Origin: Hymenobacter sp. YC55
Lineage (GTDB): Bacteria > Bacteroidota > Bacteroidia > Cytophagales > Hymenobacteraceae
Reading direction: 5' to 3'
DNA length: 64,000 nt
Assembly: GCF_029433095.1 (NCBI RefSeq)
Contig: NZ_JARNTX010000001.1
Coordinates: 2,852,001-2,916,000, forward strand
The position numbers and the translations under genes were made by a program. Shown piece by piece: positions 25,219-34,374 of the stretch; within the stretch, counting starts at the first letter, position 1, and each line of letters begins with the position of its first letter. A model generated the notes under the pieces. It saw only the letters and a list, made by a program, of their open reading frames with translations. It did not search any database and was not told the origin of the DNA.

Positions 25219-27327
25219 ATGGAAAAAACGCTAACCTTTCAGCACGTCAGCTATTTGTGGGACGAGGCGAAGGCGCTGGAGTTGAGCGGCGACGAAGTCG
25301 CCCTGTTCCTGTACCGCTCCAACCTGCTCGGCGCGGATCTGCGCCTGACCAACTACGCCGGGGGTAACACCTCCTGCAAAATCCAGGAAACAAACCCTGT
25401 CACGGGCGAAGCCGCCGAGGTGATGTGGGTGAAAGGTTCGGGCGGCGACATCGGCACGTTGACGAAGGCGGGCTGCGCCAACCTCTACGTTGAAAAGCTG
25501 CACCAGCTTAAGAACCGCTACCGCGGCCTCGCCCACGAAGACGAGATGGTGGGCTTATTTGAATATTGCCTCTTCGACCCCAAGTGCGCCACGCCTTCTA
25601 TTGATACGCCGCTGCACGGCCTGTTGCCCTTTAAGCACATCGACCACCTGCACCCCGATGCCCTCATTGCCATTGCCGCCAGCAAAGACGGCGAGCAAAT
25701 CATGCACGACATCTGGGGCGACACCATGGGCTGGTTGCCTTGGCAGAAGCCAGGCTTCGACCTAGGCCTGCAACTTGAGAAGATTGTGGCCGACAACCCG
25801 CACCTGCGCGGCGTTATCCTGGGCGGCCACGGCCTCTTCACCTGGGGCGAAACCTCCTATTCCTGCTACCTCAACACCTTAGAAGTTATCGAGCAGGCTG
25901 CCGCTTACCTCGAAGCTAATTACGGCAAGAAAGGCCCCGTATTCGGCGGTGTGAAGCGCGAGCAGACGCTGGATGCCACGCAGCGGCGCCAGCAAGCCGC
26001 TGCCGTGATGCCCGTGCTGCGCGGCCTAGCCAGCAGCCAGCGCCGCATGCTCGGCCACTACACCGACGACGCCCGCGTGCTCGAGTTCGTTAATTCCAAC
26101 GACCTGCCCCGCCTGGCGCAGAAAGGCACCTCCTGCCCCGACCACTTCCTGCGCACCAAGATTCGCCCGCTCGTACTCGACGCCGACGTAATGCAGGGCG
26201 ACGCGGCCAGCGTGAAAACGTATCTGGAAAGCCAATTTGCGGCGTACCGCCAAGACTACGCCGCCTATTACGAGCGTAGCAAGCACGCCAACTCGCCGGC
26301 CATGCGCGATGCCAACCCGGTTATCATCCTGTGGCCCGGCGTGGGCATGTTCGCCTTCGCCAAAGACAAGCAGACCGCTCGCGTAGCCGCCGAGTTCTAC
26401 ACCAACGCCATCAACGTGATGAAGGGCGCGGAGGCCGTGAGTGAGTACACGGGCCTGGCCGAGCAGGAAGCCTTCAACATCGAGTACTGGTTGCTGGAAG
26501 AAGCCAAACTCCAGCGCATGGCTCCGCCGAAAGCGCTGTCCGGCAAAATCGCCTACGTAACGGGCGGCACCGGCGGCATCGGCAAAGCCATCTGCGAGGA
26601 ACTGCTCAAGTTCGGTGCCTGCGTGGTAGCCGTCGACCGAGACCGGTTGGAAGAAACGCAAGACGAGCTGCGCAAGAAGTTCGGCAAAGACAGCGCCCTG
26701 AGCGCGGCCATCAACGTGACGGATGCGGACAGCATCGCCGAGTCGCTGCAAGCCAGCATTCTACAGTTCGGCGGCGTCGACATTATCGTCAACTGCGCCG
26801 GCCTGTCTATCTCTAAGCCGCTGGCTGATACCACGCAAGCGGATTGGGACATTCTTAACGACGTGCTGGTAAAAGGCCAATTCCTGGTCAGCCAAGCAGC
26901 CGTGGAGATCCTGCGCCAGCAGGCTCTGGGCGGCGACATCGTGAATATTGCCAGCAAGAACGGACTGGTGGCAGGCCCGAACAACGTAGCCTACGGCACG
27001 GCCAAGGCAGCTCAGCTGCACATGAGCCGACTGCTGGCTGCCGAGCTCGGCGCCGACAAGATCCGCGTTAATACCGTCAACCCCGATGCCGTACTGCGCG
27101 GCTCTAAGATTTGGGAAGGCGAGTGGGCCGCGGGTCGGGCTAAGGCTTACGGTATCTCGGTGGAAGAACTGCCCGCTCACTACGCCAAGCGCACGTTGCT
27201 CGGCGAAGAGCTGCTAGCCGAAGACATTGCCAAGGCCGTGCGCGTGTTTGTGGATGGCTCGCTGAGCAAGAGCACCGGCAACGTGCTCAACGTGGATGGT
27301 GGCGTGGCCATGGCCTTCGTGCGCTAA
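25219..27327 (+). CDS. rhaEW: Bifunctional rhamnulose-1-phosphate aldolase / L-lactaldehyde dehydrogenase
   Basis: A 702-residue fusion. Residues about 20-400 form a class II aldolase domain (NYAGGNTSCK near 50; PFKHIDHLHPDALIA and GGHGLFTWGE near 205 supply zinc-binding His). Residues about 435-702 form an SDR domain (KIAYVTGGTGGIGKAICEEL near 445, NCAGLSISKPL, and YGTAKAAQLHMSR near 591, ending NVLNVDGGVAMAF). The aldolase splits L-rhamnulose-1-phosphate to dihydroxyacetone phosphate and L-lactaldehyde, and the dehydrogenase oxidises the latter to L-lactate. The fusion passes a reactive aldehyde directly between domains. It is divergent from rhaT and ends at a strong terminator. Confidence 0.93.
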   Translation: MEKTLTFQHVSYLWDEAKALELSGDEVALFLYRSNLLGADLRLTNYAGGNTSCKIQETNPVTGEAAEVMWVKGSGGDIGTLTKAGCANLYVEKLHQLKNRYRGLAHEDEMVGLFEYCLFDPKCATPSIDTPLHGLLPFKHIDHLHPDALIAIAASKDGEQIMHDIWGDTMGWLPWQKPGFDLGLQLEKIVADNPHLRGVILGGHGLFTWGETSYSCYLNTLEVIEQAAAYLEANYGKKGPVFGGVKREQTLDATQRRQQAAAVMPVLRGLASSQRRMLGHYTDDARVLEFVNSNDLPRLAQKGTSCPDHFLRTKIRPLVLDADVMQGDAASVKTYLESQFAAYRQDYAAYYERSKHANSPAMRDANPVIILWPGVGMFAFAKDKQTARVAAEFYTNAINVMKGAEAVSEYTGLAEQEAFNIEYWLLEEAKLQRMAPPKALSGKIAYVTGGTGGIGKAICEELLKFGACVVAVDRDRLEETQDELRKKFGKDSALSAAINVTDADSIAESLQASILQFGGVDIIVNCAGLSISKPLADTTQADWDILNDVLVKGQFLVSQAAVEILRQQALGGDIVNIASKNGLVAGPNNVAYGTAKAAQLHMSRLLAAELGADKIRVNTVNPDAVLRGSKIWEGEWAAGRAKAYGISVEELPAHYAKRTLLGEELLAEDIAKAVRVFVDGSLSKSTGNVLNVDGGVAMAFVR

Positions 27328-27416
27328 GCGTCGACTGGCGTCGTAAGCAACTTAGTTTGAGCAGCTTCGACTGACTCGACTATAAGCCATCGAAGCCGGA
27401 CATACAATTACCACTT

Positions 27417-27462
27417 AAAAGACCTGATGGGTTGATTGCAAAATCAACCCATCAGGTCTTTT
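27417..27462 (+). terminator. Intrinsic terminator of rhaEW
   Basis: A perfect 21-base stem (27417-27437 with 27442-27462) with a 4-base loop, ending in TTTT. The A-run on the other side makes it work in both directions. Confidence 0.9.
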
Positions 27463-27586
27463 GCTTTTCAGAAATGTAGACTGTTAAGTGCGTCTTAAGC
27501 GGGAGTTCCGGCAACGTTCCCGATGATTTTTACCAGGAAAAATTGTCTTTCCAGCTATTAAAGCGAGCTTTTTTCAGTATTTTCAA

Positions 27587-27624
27587 CCACTTGGAGTTTT
27601 TCCGCCTTCCGGTTCCACTTGGAG
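27587..27624 (+). promoter_or_regulatory. Paired CCACTTGGAG sites upstream of the GntR gene
   Basis: Two direct copies of the 10-mer 28 bases apart. A third copy is at 29232-29241, 62 bases before rhaI. Possible binding sites of the adjacent regulator; inferred only from repetition and position. Confidence 0.35.
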
Positions 27625-27760
27625 ACGCTGCAAGTTCGAGGCACGGTTCATGCATCAGATTCTCGATCATACAATCGATTGCGTAGCTGATACACATTGG
27701 CTAAGCCTCTGACCCAGAGTACCCCGCTCCATAAATTCCCACCTATTTTCTTCCTCCACC

Positions 27761-28852
27761 ATGATCTACAAATCTGCCTCCCGTGACCGAAACCCGAGTA
27801 TCGGTCTGGCCGAACCTCGCGAGTTAATGGTTGCCCCTGACTTCTATAAACTTCAACTAAAGCCCCAAGACAAAACCCCGAAATACAAGCAAATTGTGCA
27901 GTCAGTAATTACCGACATCGAGCGGGGCTTACTTAAAAATGGGGACCAGCTTCCTTCTATAAGCGAATTGAGCGTGGAATACTACATTGCTCGCGACACG
28001 GTAGAGAAAGCCTACCGCGAATTGCGCGAGCGAGGCTTCATTACGTCGGTGCAAGGCAAGGGCTACTACGTGCAGGCCAACGATACCACCAAACTTAAAA
28101 TCTTGCTCGTATTCAATAAACTGAGCTCCTATAAGAAGATTATCTACTACGCTTTCCTTGAAGCCCTAGGCGAAGAGGCCACGGTGGACCTCCAAATCCA
28201 CCACTACAACGTGCACTTGTTCGAGGAAATCATTGAAAAAAGCCTCGGCAAGTACAACTACTACGTGGTGATGCCGCACTTCACCCTGGACACCGAAAAA
28301 GCCACGTACCAGAACATTCTGAACAGAATTCCCTCGCAGGAATTGGTGCTGCTCGACAAGGATATTCCGGAATTGAAGCACGACTGCCTGCGGGTGTTCC
28401 AGGACTTCGACAAGGACATTTTCAACGCCCTGGAAAACGCGGCCGACCTGCTGGAAAAGTATTCGCGCTTGGTGCTGATTCTGCCCAGCGACGCCAACCA
28501 CCCCGAAGAGTTGCCGTGGGGTTTCCGCTCGTTCTGCTTGCTGCACAACAAGACGTTTGCCGTAGTTGAAAACGCCATGAACGAAGTCCTGCAAGTGGGT
28601 ACGGCCTACGTGGTTATCCGCGAAACCGACTTGGTGGAACTAGTCAAGAAAATGCGGCAAACCAGCTACCTGCTTGGCCGCGAAGTGGGCATTATTTCGT
28701 TCAACGAAACCCCGCTAAAGGAGCTGCTCAACATGACGGTAATCACCACCGACTTCGAGGCTATGGGCCGCACCGCCGCCACGATGCTACTCGAAAAGAA
28801 GCGCGAGAAAGTAAAGAACCCCTTCTACACCATTCGCCGCGGCTCGTTGTAA
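27761..28852 (+). CDS. GntR-type regulator with periplasmic-binding-protein-like domain
   Basis: A transcription factor of 363 residues. A GntR winged helix lies at about 35-110 (YKQIVQSVITDIERGLLKNGDQLPSISELS, then VEKAYRELRERGFITSVQGKGYYV), and a LacI/periplasmic-binding-type sensor follows to the end (GREVGIISFNETPLKELLNMTVITTDFEAMGRTAATML). The sensor should bind a sugar or sugar phosphate. Because it lies within a rhamnose operon cluster, it is the best candidate for the rhamnose regulator of this region. The N-terminal 22 residues look unconserved, and the ATG at 27827 (MVAPDFYKLQL) may be the true start. No other regulator gene is present in the window. Confidence 0.85.
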   Translation: MIYKSASRDRNPSIGLAEPRELMVAPDFYKLQLKPQDKTPKYKQIVQSVITDIERGLLKNGDQLPSISELSVEYYIARDTVEKAYRELRERGFITSVQGKGYYVQANDTTKLKILLVFNKLSSYKKIIYYAFLEALGEEATVDLQIHHYNVHLFEEIIEKSLGKYNYYVVMPHFTLDTEKATYQNILNRIPSQELVLLDKDIPELKHDCLRVFQDFDKDIFNALENAADLLEKYSRLVLILPSDANHPEELPWGFRSFCLLHNKTFAVVENAMNEVLQVGTAYVVIRETDLVELVKKMRQTSYLLGREVGIISFNETPLKELLNMTVITTDFEAMGRTAATMLLEKKREKVKNPFYTIRRGSL

Positions 28853-28911
28853 GTAGTTTCACCATAAGCTCAGTTGGAGCTTAAGCAGCAAGTTTGCTAT
28901 ACACCGCGAAG

Positions 28912-28991
28912 CTCTGCTTGGCGACCCACCAGATCAACCAACCGGTACTAACCGGCCTCCATGGTTTCACGGGTTGTCAAGCAGAGTTTTT
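28912..28991 (+). terminator. Intrinsic terminator of the GntR gene
   Basis: CTCTGCTTG (28912-28920) pairs with CAAGCAGAG (28978-28986), with further pairing inside, and is followed by TTTTT (28987-28991). Confidence 0.75.
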
Positions 28992-29164
28992 GCTTACACG
29001 CAACCCTGGCAATCAGCAAAGTATGTTGCTACTACCGCTCTTCATGCTGTGCTAATGCACGGCTATCTAAATTCTGTAACAGCGCCTTACATCTAGCGTT
29101 CCTGCCCGGCTACAGCTACCCAACTTGAGTAGCATTGGTATTACGGCCAGAAAAAACACGATAG

Positions 29165-29178
29165 ACAGGAGAGTTCAG
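29165..29178 (+). promoter_or_regulatory. ACAGGAGAGT motif upstream of rhaI
   Basis: ACAGGAGAGTTCAG, ending about 125 bases before the rhaI start codon, in the same orientation as the gene. Confidence 0.5.
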
Positions 29179-29303
29179 AACAGTTCGGCAGGGGTTGCCC
29201 AACTAATTTGCTTGTATCAATAAAGCTTCCACCACTTGGAGGGGAAACGAACTGGCCGGTTTGTAGCTGACCAAAGACCCTTGCCTCCCAAACCTCGACC
29301 TTT

Positions 29304-30584
29304 ATGCTTTCCGAATCCCGCATTCAAGACCTCAACCAGCCATTGCTGGAAGAACATCAGTTGCAGTTCAACTTTCTGACCGATCTGCTGGCGCGCCGCC
29401 AATTGGATGCCGGGCAAGTGGTGCAGCAGCTCGTCGATTTTCAGGTGGCTATTCCGAGTTGGGCGCTTGGTACGGGCGGCACGCGGTTTGGGCGGTTTCC
29501 GTTAGGCGGCGAGCCGCGCAACTTAGAAGAGAAAATCAACGACGTAGGCTTGCTTCATCAGCTTAACGGCTCGTCCAACTCTATTTCGCTGCACATTCCG
29601 TGGGATATACCACAGGACATTCCGGGCTTGCAGCAGCAGCTTAGCGAGCAGAAACTGGTGATTGACTCGGTGAATTCCAACACCTTCCAAGACCAGAAAG
29701 ACCAGCACTATTCCTATAAGTTCGGCTCGCTGAGCAACACCGAAGCCGGGGCTCGTCAGCAGGCCATTCAGCACAACATCGACTGCATTCGGCACGGCCA
29801 GGCCCTCAACGCTAAAACCCTGACTGTGTGGCTGGCCGATGGCTCTAACTTTCCGGGCCAGCAGCACTTGCGCCGCGCCTACCTGCGCACGCAGGAGTCG
29901 TTGGCGGCCATCTACGAGGCCATGCCTTCCGACTGGAACATGCTCATCGAATACAAGCCCTACGAGCCCAATTTCTATTCCACAGTGATTCCGGATTGGG
30001 GCACCTCCTACTCGCTATGCCAGTCGCTGGGCAAGAACGCCAACGTGCTCGTCGATTTGGGCCACCACTTGCCCAACACCAACATCGAGCAGATTGTGGG
30101 CCGCTTGCAGCAGTTCGGGCGCCTCGGGGGCTTCCACTTCAACGGCTCGATGTACGGCGACGACGACCTGACGACCGGCAGCACCAAGCCGTTCCAGTTG
30201 TTTCTCATCTTCAACGAGCTAGTAGACGCCGCCCGCGACCAGACCGTGACCAACCCGACGGTGGCCTACATGATTGACGCCAGCCACAACGTAAAAGATC
30301 CGCTGGAAGACTTGCTGCAATCGGTGGAAAACATCCTAAGTGCTTACGCCAAAGCATTGCTCGTAGACCGCACGGCATTGTATGAGGCGCAAGAGAAAAA
30401 CGACGTAGTACGGGCCGAGGAAATCATGCGCGACGCCTTCCTGCTGGACGTTCGGCCGCTGGTAGCCGAGGCGTACCGCCGGGCGGGTGGCGCCCTGCGG
30501 CCGGTAACGGCCTACCGCGCCGCTGGTATCCGCGAGCAGCTGATTCAGCAGCGCGGTAAACTCAGCTTGTCCACTGGTTTGTAA
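29304..30584 (+). CDS. rhaI: L-rhamnose isomerase (RhaI type)
   Basis: A 426-residue TIM-barrel sugar isomerase of the Pseudomonas/Bacteroidota RhaI type rather than the E. coli RhaA type. It converts L-rhamnose to L-rhamnulose using two divalent metals. Metal and catalytic blocks are IEYKPYEPNFYST (Glu, near 217), LVDLGHHLPNTNIEQIV (Asp and His, near 250), FHFNGSMYGDDDLTTGS (near 278) and MIDASHNVKDPLEDL. The N-terminal part (IPSWALGTGGTRFGRFPL) is also typical. The gene heads a run with the kinase 75 bases downstream. Confidence 0.92.
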   Translation: MLSESRIQDLNQPLLEEHQLQFNFLTDLLARRQLDAGQVVQQLVDFQVAIPSWALGTGGTRFGRFPLGGEPRNLEEKINDVGLLHQLNGSSNSISLHIPWDIPQDIPGLQQQLSEQKLVIDSVNSNTFQDQKDQHYSYKFGSLSNTEAGARQQAIQHNIDCIRHGQALNAKTLTVWLADGSNFPGQQHLRRAYLRTQESLAAIYEAMPSDWNMLIEYKPYEPNFYSTVIPDWGTSYSLCQSLGKNANVLVDLGHHLPNTNIEQIVGRLQQFGRLGGFHFNGSMYGDDDLTTGSTKPFQLFLIFNELVDAARDQTVTNPTVAYMIDASHNVKDPLEDLLQSVENILSAYAKALLVDRTALYEAQEKNDVVRAEEIMRDAFLLDVRPLVAEAYRRAGGALRPVTAYRAAGIREQLIQQRGKLSLSTGL

Positions 30585-30659
30585 TCAAGCAGCTGGCCCC
30601 AGGCGGCGCGTTGTAGACCCATCGCGCTGCCCCAAGCCGGTAGCCCTAACCTCAGCCCG

Positions 30660-31991
30660 ATGATGAAAAAATCTATCTACGCGGTATTCGACATTGGCAA
30701 GACCAATAAGAAACTGATCCTCTTTGATGAGGACCGGCAGATTATTGACGAAAACCAACACATCTGCACCGATTCCATCGACGATGATGGGTTTGTGTGT
30801 GACCATCTGCCGCGCCTGACGCAGTGGGTGCAAGACCATTGGCAGCAGTTGCGCCACCACCCGCACTACACGGTGAAGGGCGTCAATTTCACGGCCTACG
30901 GCGCCAGCTTTGTGCACCTCGATGCCGAGGGCCAGCCGATGCTGCCGCTCTACAACTACCTCAAGCCGATGCCGGAGGAAGTGATGCAGCGCTTCTACTC
31001 GATGCTAGGCCAAGCGCCCGAGGACTTTGCCGCCGAAACCTGCTCGCCGCAACTCGGCATGCTCAATTCGGGGATGCAGCTGTATTGGCTGAAGCACACC
31101 AAGCCCGAGCTGTTCGCGCGCATTCACACCTCGTTGCATTTGCCGCAGTACCTGTCGTATCTGATTTCGGGCGAGAAATTCAGCGACTATACCTCGGTGG
31201 GCTGCCACACCAACCTGTGGGATTTCGAGCGGGGGCAGTACCACGATTGGGTACGCCGCGAGGGCATCGAGGAAAAGCTAGCGCCGCTCACCAAAGACTC
31301 TATTGCCTCGGTGGTAGACGGCATCATGGTGGGCGTGGGTTTGCACGACAGCTCTGCGGCAGTGATGCCCTACCTGGCCGAAACCGACGAACCATTCGTC
31401 TTGGTTTCGACGGGCACGTGGTCGGTAACCATCAACCCATTCAACAGCCAGCCCCTCACACCGGAATTATTGAAGCGCGATAGTCTGAGCTTCCTTACGC
31501 CTGGCGGTCAGCCCATGCGCGCCGCCCGCGTATTCCTAGGCCGGGAACACGACTATCAGGTGGACCGCATTGCCAAGCACTTTCACGTAAAACCTGATTT
31601 CTACCGTTCCCTCGTGTTGGCCCGCCCCTACGACGAAGCCTCGGCCAGCTTCCAGCCGGCTTGCATGGCGGGCACCGGACCCTTCCCCGACCGGCCTGCC
31701 GCCGAGTGGGACATCACCGGCTTCCGTACTGCCTCTGATGCGTACCAGCACCTGATGCACGGCCTCATTAACCTGCTGCTCGAATCCATTCACTTGGTGT
31801 GGCAGGGCGAGAAAATCATCTACGTTGATGGTGGATTCGCGCGCAATCCGTTGTTCATGCAAACCCTGAGCTGGAACTTCCCCGGTGCCGAAATCCGAAC
31901 ATTAGAAGTGCCGCAAGCCACGGCACTAGGCGCCCTAGTGCACCTCGAGCAAGGCGAAGCCTGGAAAAAGACGCAGTTGCTGTTCACGTAA
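30660..31991 (+). CDS. FGGY carbohydrate kinase, probable rhamnulokinase
   Basis: A two-domain FGGY sugar kinase of 443 residues. The N-terminal phosphate loop is YAVFDIGKTNKKLILFDED (residues 7-25), a sugar-contact block is VNFTAYGASFVHLD, and the C-terminal ATP side shows VSTGTWSVTINPF and IYVDGGFARNPLFMQTL (near 390). It is shorter than E. coli RhaB (about 490) and not closely alike, but position between isomerase and lactate genes supports L-rhamnulose as substrate. ATG codons at 30660 and 30663 are both plausible starts. Confidence 0.85.
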   Translation: MMKKSIYAVFDIGKTNKKLILFDEDRQIIDENQHICTDSIDDDGFVCDHLPRLTQWVQDHWQQLRHHPHYTVKGVNFTAYGASFVHLDAEGQPMLPLYNYLKPMPEEVMQRFYSMLGQAPEDFAAETCSPQLGMLNSGMQLYWLKHTKPELFARIHTSLHLPQYLSYLISGEKFSDYTSVGCHTNLWDFERGQYHDWVRREGIEEKLAPLTKDSIASVVDGIMVGVGLHDSSAAVMPYLAETDEPFVLVSTGTWSVTINPFNSQPLTPELLKRDSLSFLTPGGQPMRAARVFLGREHDYQVDRIAKHFHVKPDFYRSLVLARPYDEASASFQPACMAGTGPFPDRPAAEWDITGFRTASDAYQHLMHGLINLLLESIHLVWQGEKIIYVDGGFARNPLFMQTLSWNFPGAEIRTLEVPQATALGALVHLEQGEAWKKTQLLFT

Positions 31992-32263
31992 TGCTTGTTG
32001 ATTGCCCATCCTGCCCGTCATGCTGAGCGCAGTCGAAGCATCTCGCGTGCTGACGTTGCTAAAGTACCCGTCATGCTGAGCGCAGTGCAACGAAGCCGAA
32101 GCATCTCGCCAGTGTGGTAAACTCCTTCTACCCCAACGATTCGAGCGAGATGCTTCGACTGCGCTCAGCATGACGGTCTTATGATGTGAGTATGCTAGGT
32201 GGAAGCTTAGCATAATCGTTTCCTCGTGTTCCCTGTTACCTCTTTACCTGTTACCCATTGCAA
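31992..32263. repeat. Dispersed palindromic repeat, cluster 7, in the kinase-lut gap
   Basis: The cluster lies at 32017-32174: a forward C-tail copy, then an A-tail/B-tail pair (GCCAGTGTGGTA facing CAACGATTCGAGC). One copy carries the small insert GTGCAACGAAGCC. It separates the kinase from the lut operon, which may therefore have its own promoter. Confidence 0.9.
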
Positions 32264-33004
32264 ATGAAAGTCGCCTTATTCGTGCCGTGCTACGTCGACC
32301 AGTTCTACCCGCAGGTAGGTATTGCGTCGTTGCAGCTCTTGGAGAAGTTGGGCGTGAAGGCAGAATTCCCAGCCGCGCAAACGTGCTGCGGCCAGCCGCT
32401 GGCTAATAGCGGCTGCGAGAAGGATGCACTGCCCATTTACCGACACTACGTCGATACCTTTTCCGACTACGACTACGTGGTAGCGCCCTCGGGTAGCTGT
32501 GTGTACCATGTGCGCAAGCACTTCGACAAGCTAGAGCAGACCCCTGAAGTACAGCAGGTCCGGACTTCCGCCTACGACTTGATTGACTTCATTACCACCG
32601 TACTTGGCGTAACCGAGATTCCTGGCACATTTCCACACCGCGTGGGCTTGCACCTGAGCTGCCACGGCCAGCGCGGCCTGCATCAAGCCAACGAATCGGA
32701 GATGACGCCGGTCCGCGACGGGCAGCTACGCCGGCTCCTCGGCTCGCTCAACGGCATCGAGCTAACCGAGCTGGACCGCAACGACGAATGCTGCGGCTTT
32801 GGGGGCACGTTCTGCGTGTCGGAAGCGGCTATTTCGGCCCGGATGGGGCAAGATCGAGTGGCCGACCACGTACGCAACGGCACCACCGTACTGACCGGCG
32901 GCGACATGTCGTGTTTGATGCACCTCGAAGGCATCGTGCGGCGGCGGCAGTTGCCGATGCGCGTACTGCACGCTGCCGAAATTCTTAACGGCACCCTCTC
33001 ATGA
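32264..33004 (+). CDS. lutA: Lactate utilisation Fe-S protein LutA
   Basis: A 246-residue protein with two cysteine-rich CCG domains: FVPCYVDQFYPQVG and AQTCCGQPLANSGC in the first, LSCHGQRGL and DECCGFGGTFCVSE in the second. This is the pattern of LutA/YkgE, a subunit of the iron-sulfur complex that oxidises L-lactate to pyruvate. An upstream TTG at 32258 is in frame, but ATG at 32264 is the likely start. The stop overlaps the ATG of lutB by 4 bases (ATGA). Position right after rhamnose genes, whose end product is L-lactate, gives it a clear job. Confidence 0.93.
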   Translation: MKVALFVPCYVDQFYPQVGIASLQLLEKLGVKAEFPAAQTCCGQPLANSGCEKDALPIYRHYVDTFSDYDYVVAPSGSCVYHVRKHFDKLEQTPEVQQVRTSAYDLIDFITTVLGVTEIPGTFPHRVGLHLSCHGQRGLHQANESEMTPVRDGQLRRLLGSLNGIELTELDRNDECCGFGGTFCVSEAAISARMGQDRVADHVRNGTTVLTGGDMSCLMHLEGIVRRRQLPMRVLHAAEILNGTLS

Positions 33005-34374
33005 ACCACGCCACCCGAGCCGCCAAATTTGTTGGCGATGCCGACCGTACCACTTGGCACGACGAAACCCTCTGGTTTGTGCGCGCCAAGCGCGACAAAG
33101 CCGTGTACGCCGTGCCTGAGTTTCAGGACCTACGCGAGCTGGCTTCCCAAATCAAAGACCACACGCTCAGCAAGCTCGATACCTACCTGGAGCAGTTCGA
33201 GGAGCAAGCCAAGCGCAACGGCGTGCACGTCCATTGGGCGGCCGATGCGGCCGAGCACAACGCCATCATCCTCGACATCATCCGGAAGCACAATGCTACG
33301 CGGGTGGTGAAAAGCAAGTCGATGCTGACTGAGGAATGCCACCTGAACCCGCATCTGCTGAGCAACGGCATTGAAGTGGTGGATACCGACTTGGGCGAGC
33401 GTATCATTCAGCTGCGCGACGAAGCGCCGAGCCACTTGGTACTGCCGGCCATTCACTTGAAAAAGGAAGATGTGGGGGAAACGTTCTTTCAGCACCTCGG
33501 CACGGCCAAAGGCGAAATAGATCCGCAAGTCCTCACCGAAGCGGCCCGCCAGCACCTGCGCGCTCGGTTTCTGGCGGCGGAAGTGGCCATTTCGGGCGTC
33601 AACTTTGCAGTGGCCGAAACCGGCGGCGTGGTGGTGTGCACCAACGAAGGCAACGCCGACTTGGGCGTGAATCTAGCGCACGTGCACATTGCAGCCATGG
33701 GCATCGAGAAGTTGATTCCGCGCCTCTCCGACTTGGCGGTGTTTACGCGCCTGCTGGCTCGGAGCGCCACCGGGCAGCCGGTTACCACCTACACCTCGCA
33801 CTACACCAAGCCCGCGGCTGGCAAGGAAATGCACATCGTCATCGTGGACAATGGGCGCACCAAGCAGCTCGGCCGGCCCGATTTCCGAGCCTCGCTGAAG
33901 TGCATCCGGTGCGGTGCGTGCATGAACACCTGCCCCGTGTACCGGCGCAGCGGCGGCCACTCCTACGACTTCACCGTGCCCGGCCCCATCGGGGCCATCC
34001 TGTCGCCGAACATCGACATGAAGAAGCACAGCTCGTTGCCGTTTGCTTCTACGCTTTGCGGCTCCTGCTCCGATGTGTGCCCCGTCAAGATTGACATCCA
34101 CACGCAGCTCTACAAGTGGCGGCAGGTGCTCGGCGAAGCCAACGAAATACCGGCTTCCAAGAAGTGGAGCATGAAGCTCATGGGCCGCTTGTTGACTAGC
34201 CCAAAGGTTTTCGGCGTCAGCGGAAAGCTGGCCCGCCAAGGCATCAAGTATCTTCCCTACAGCCTCACCCACGCTCGGCACTTCAACGTGTGGGCCGTGG
34301 CCCGCGAGCTTCCCACGCCGCCCAAGCAAAGCTTCCGCGAGTGGTATCAACAACAGGCTAAAAACCCTGCATGA
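33001..34374 (+). CDS. lutB: Lactate utilisation ferredoxin-like protein LutB
   Basis: A 457-residue protein with an N-terminal LUD-type domain (residues about 60-290; AVAETGGVVVCTNEGNAD near 205) and a C-terminal bacterial ferredoxin part holding two 4Fe-4S motifs: CIRCGACMNTCPVYRR near 301 and CGSCSDVCPVKIDIH near 353. Together these match LutB/YkgF. It transfers electrons from lactate oxidation, probably to quinone. It overlaps lutA and lutC by 4 bases on each side, so the three are translationally coupled. Confidence 0.94.
   Translation: MNHATRAAKFVGDADRTTWHDETLWFVRAKRDKAVYAVPEFQDLRELASQIKDHTLSKLDTYLEQFEEQAKRNGVHVHWAADAAEHNAIILDIIRKHNATRVVKSKSMLTEECHLNPHLLSNGIEVVDTDLGERIIQLRDEAPSHLVLPAIHLKKEDVGETFFQHLGTAKGEIDPQVLTEAARQHLRARFLAAEVAISGVNFAVAETGGVVVCTNEGNADLGVNLAHVHIAAMGIEKLIPRLSDLAVFTRLLARSATGQPVTTYTSHYTKPAAGKEMHIVIVDNGRTKQLGRPDFRASLKCIRCGACMNTCPVYRRSGGHSYDFTVPGPIGAILSPNIDMKKHSSLPFASTLCGSCSDVCPVKIDIHTQLYKWRQVLGEANEIPASKKWSMKLMGRLLTSPKVFGVSGKLARQGIKYLPYSLTHARHFNVWAVARELPTPPKQSFREWYQQQAKNPA

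Larger units (their letters stand above)
27328..27760. promoter_or_regulatory. Gap between rhaEW and the GntR regulator
   Basis: No gene. It contains the rhaEW terminator (27417-27462) and, in the probable promoter of the regulator, two direct copies of CCACTTGGAG spaced 28 bases apart (27587-27596 and 27615-27624), which could be autoregulatory sites. Confidence 0.5.
28853..29303. promoter_or_regulatory. Gap between the regulator and rhaI
   Basis: No gene. It carries the regulator's terminator (28912-28991) and the promoter region of the rhaI operon, with the ACAGGAGAGT motif at 29165 and a CCACTTGGAG copy at 29232. Confidence 0.5.
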
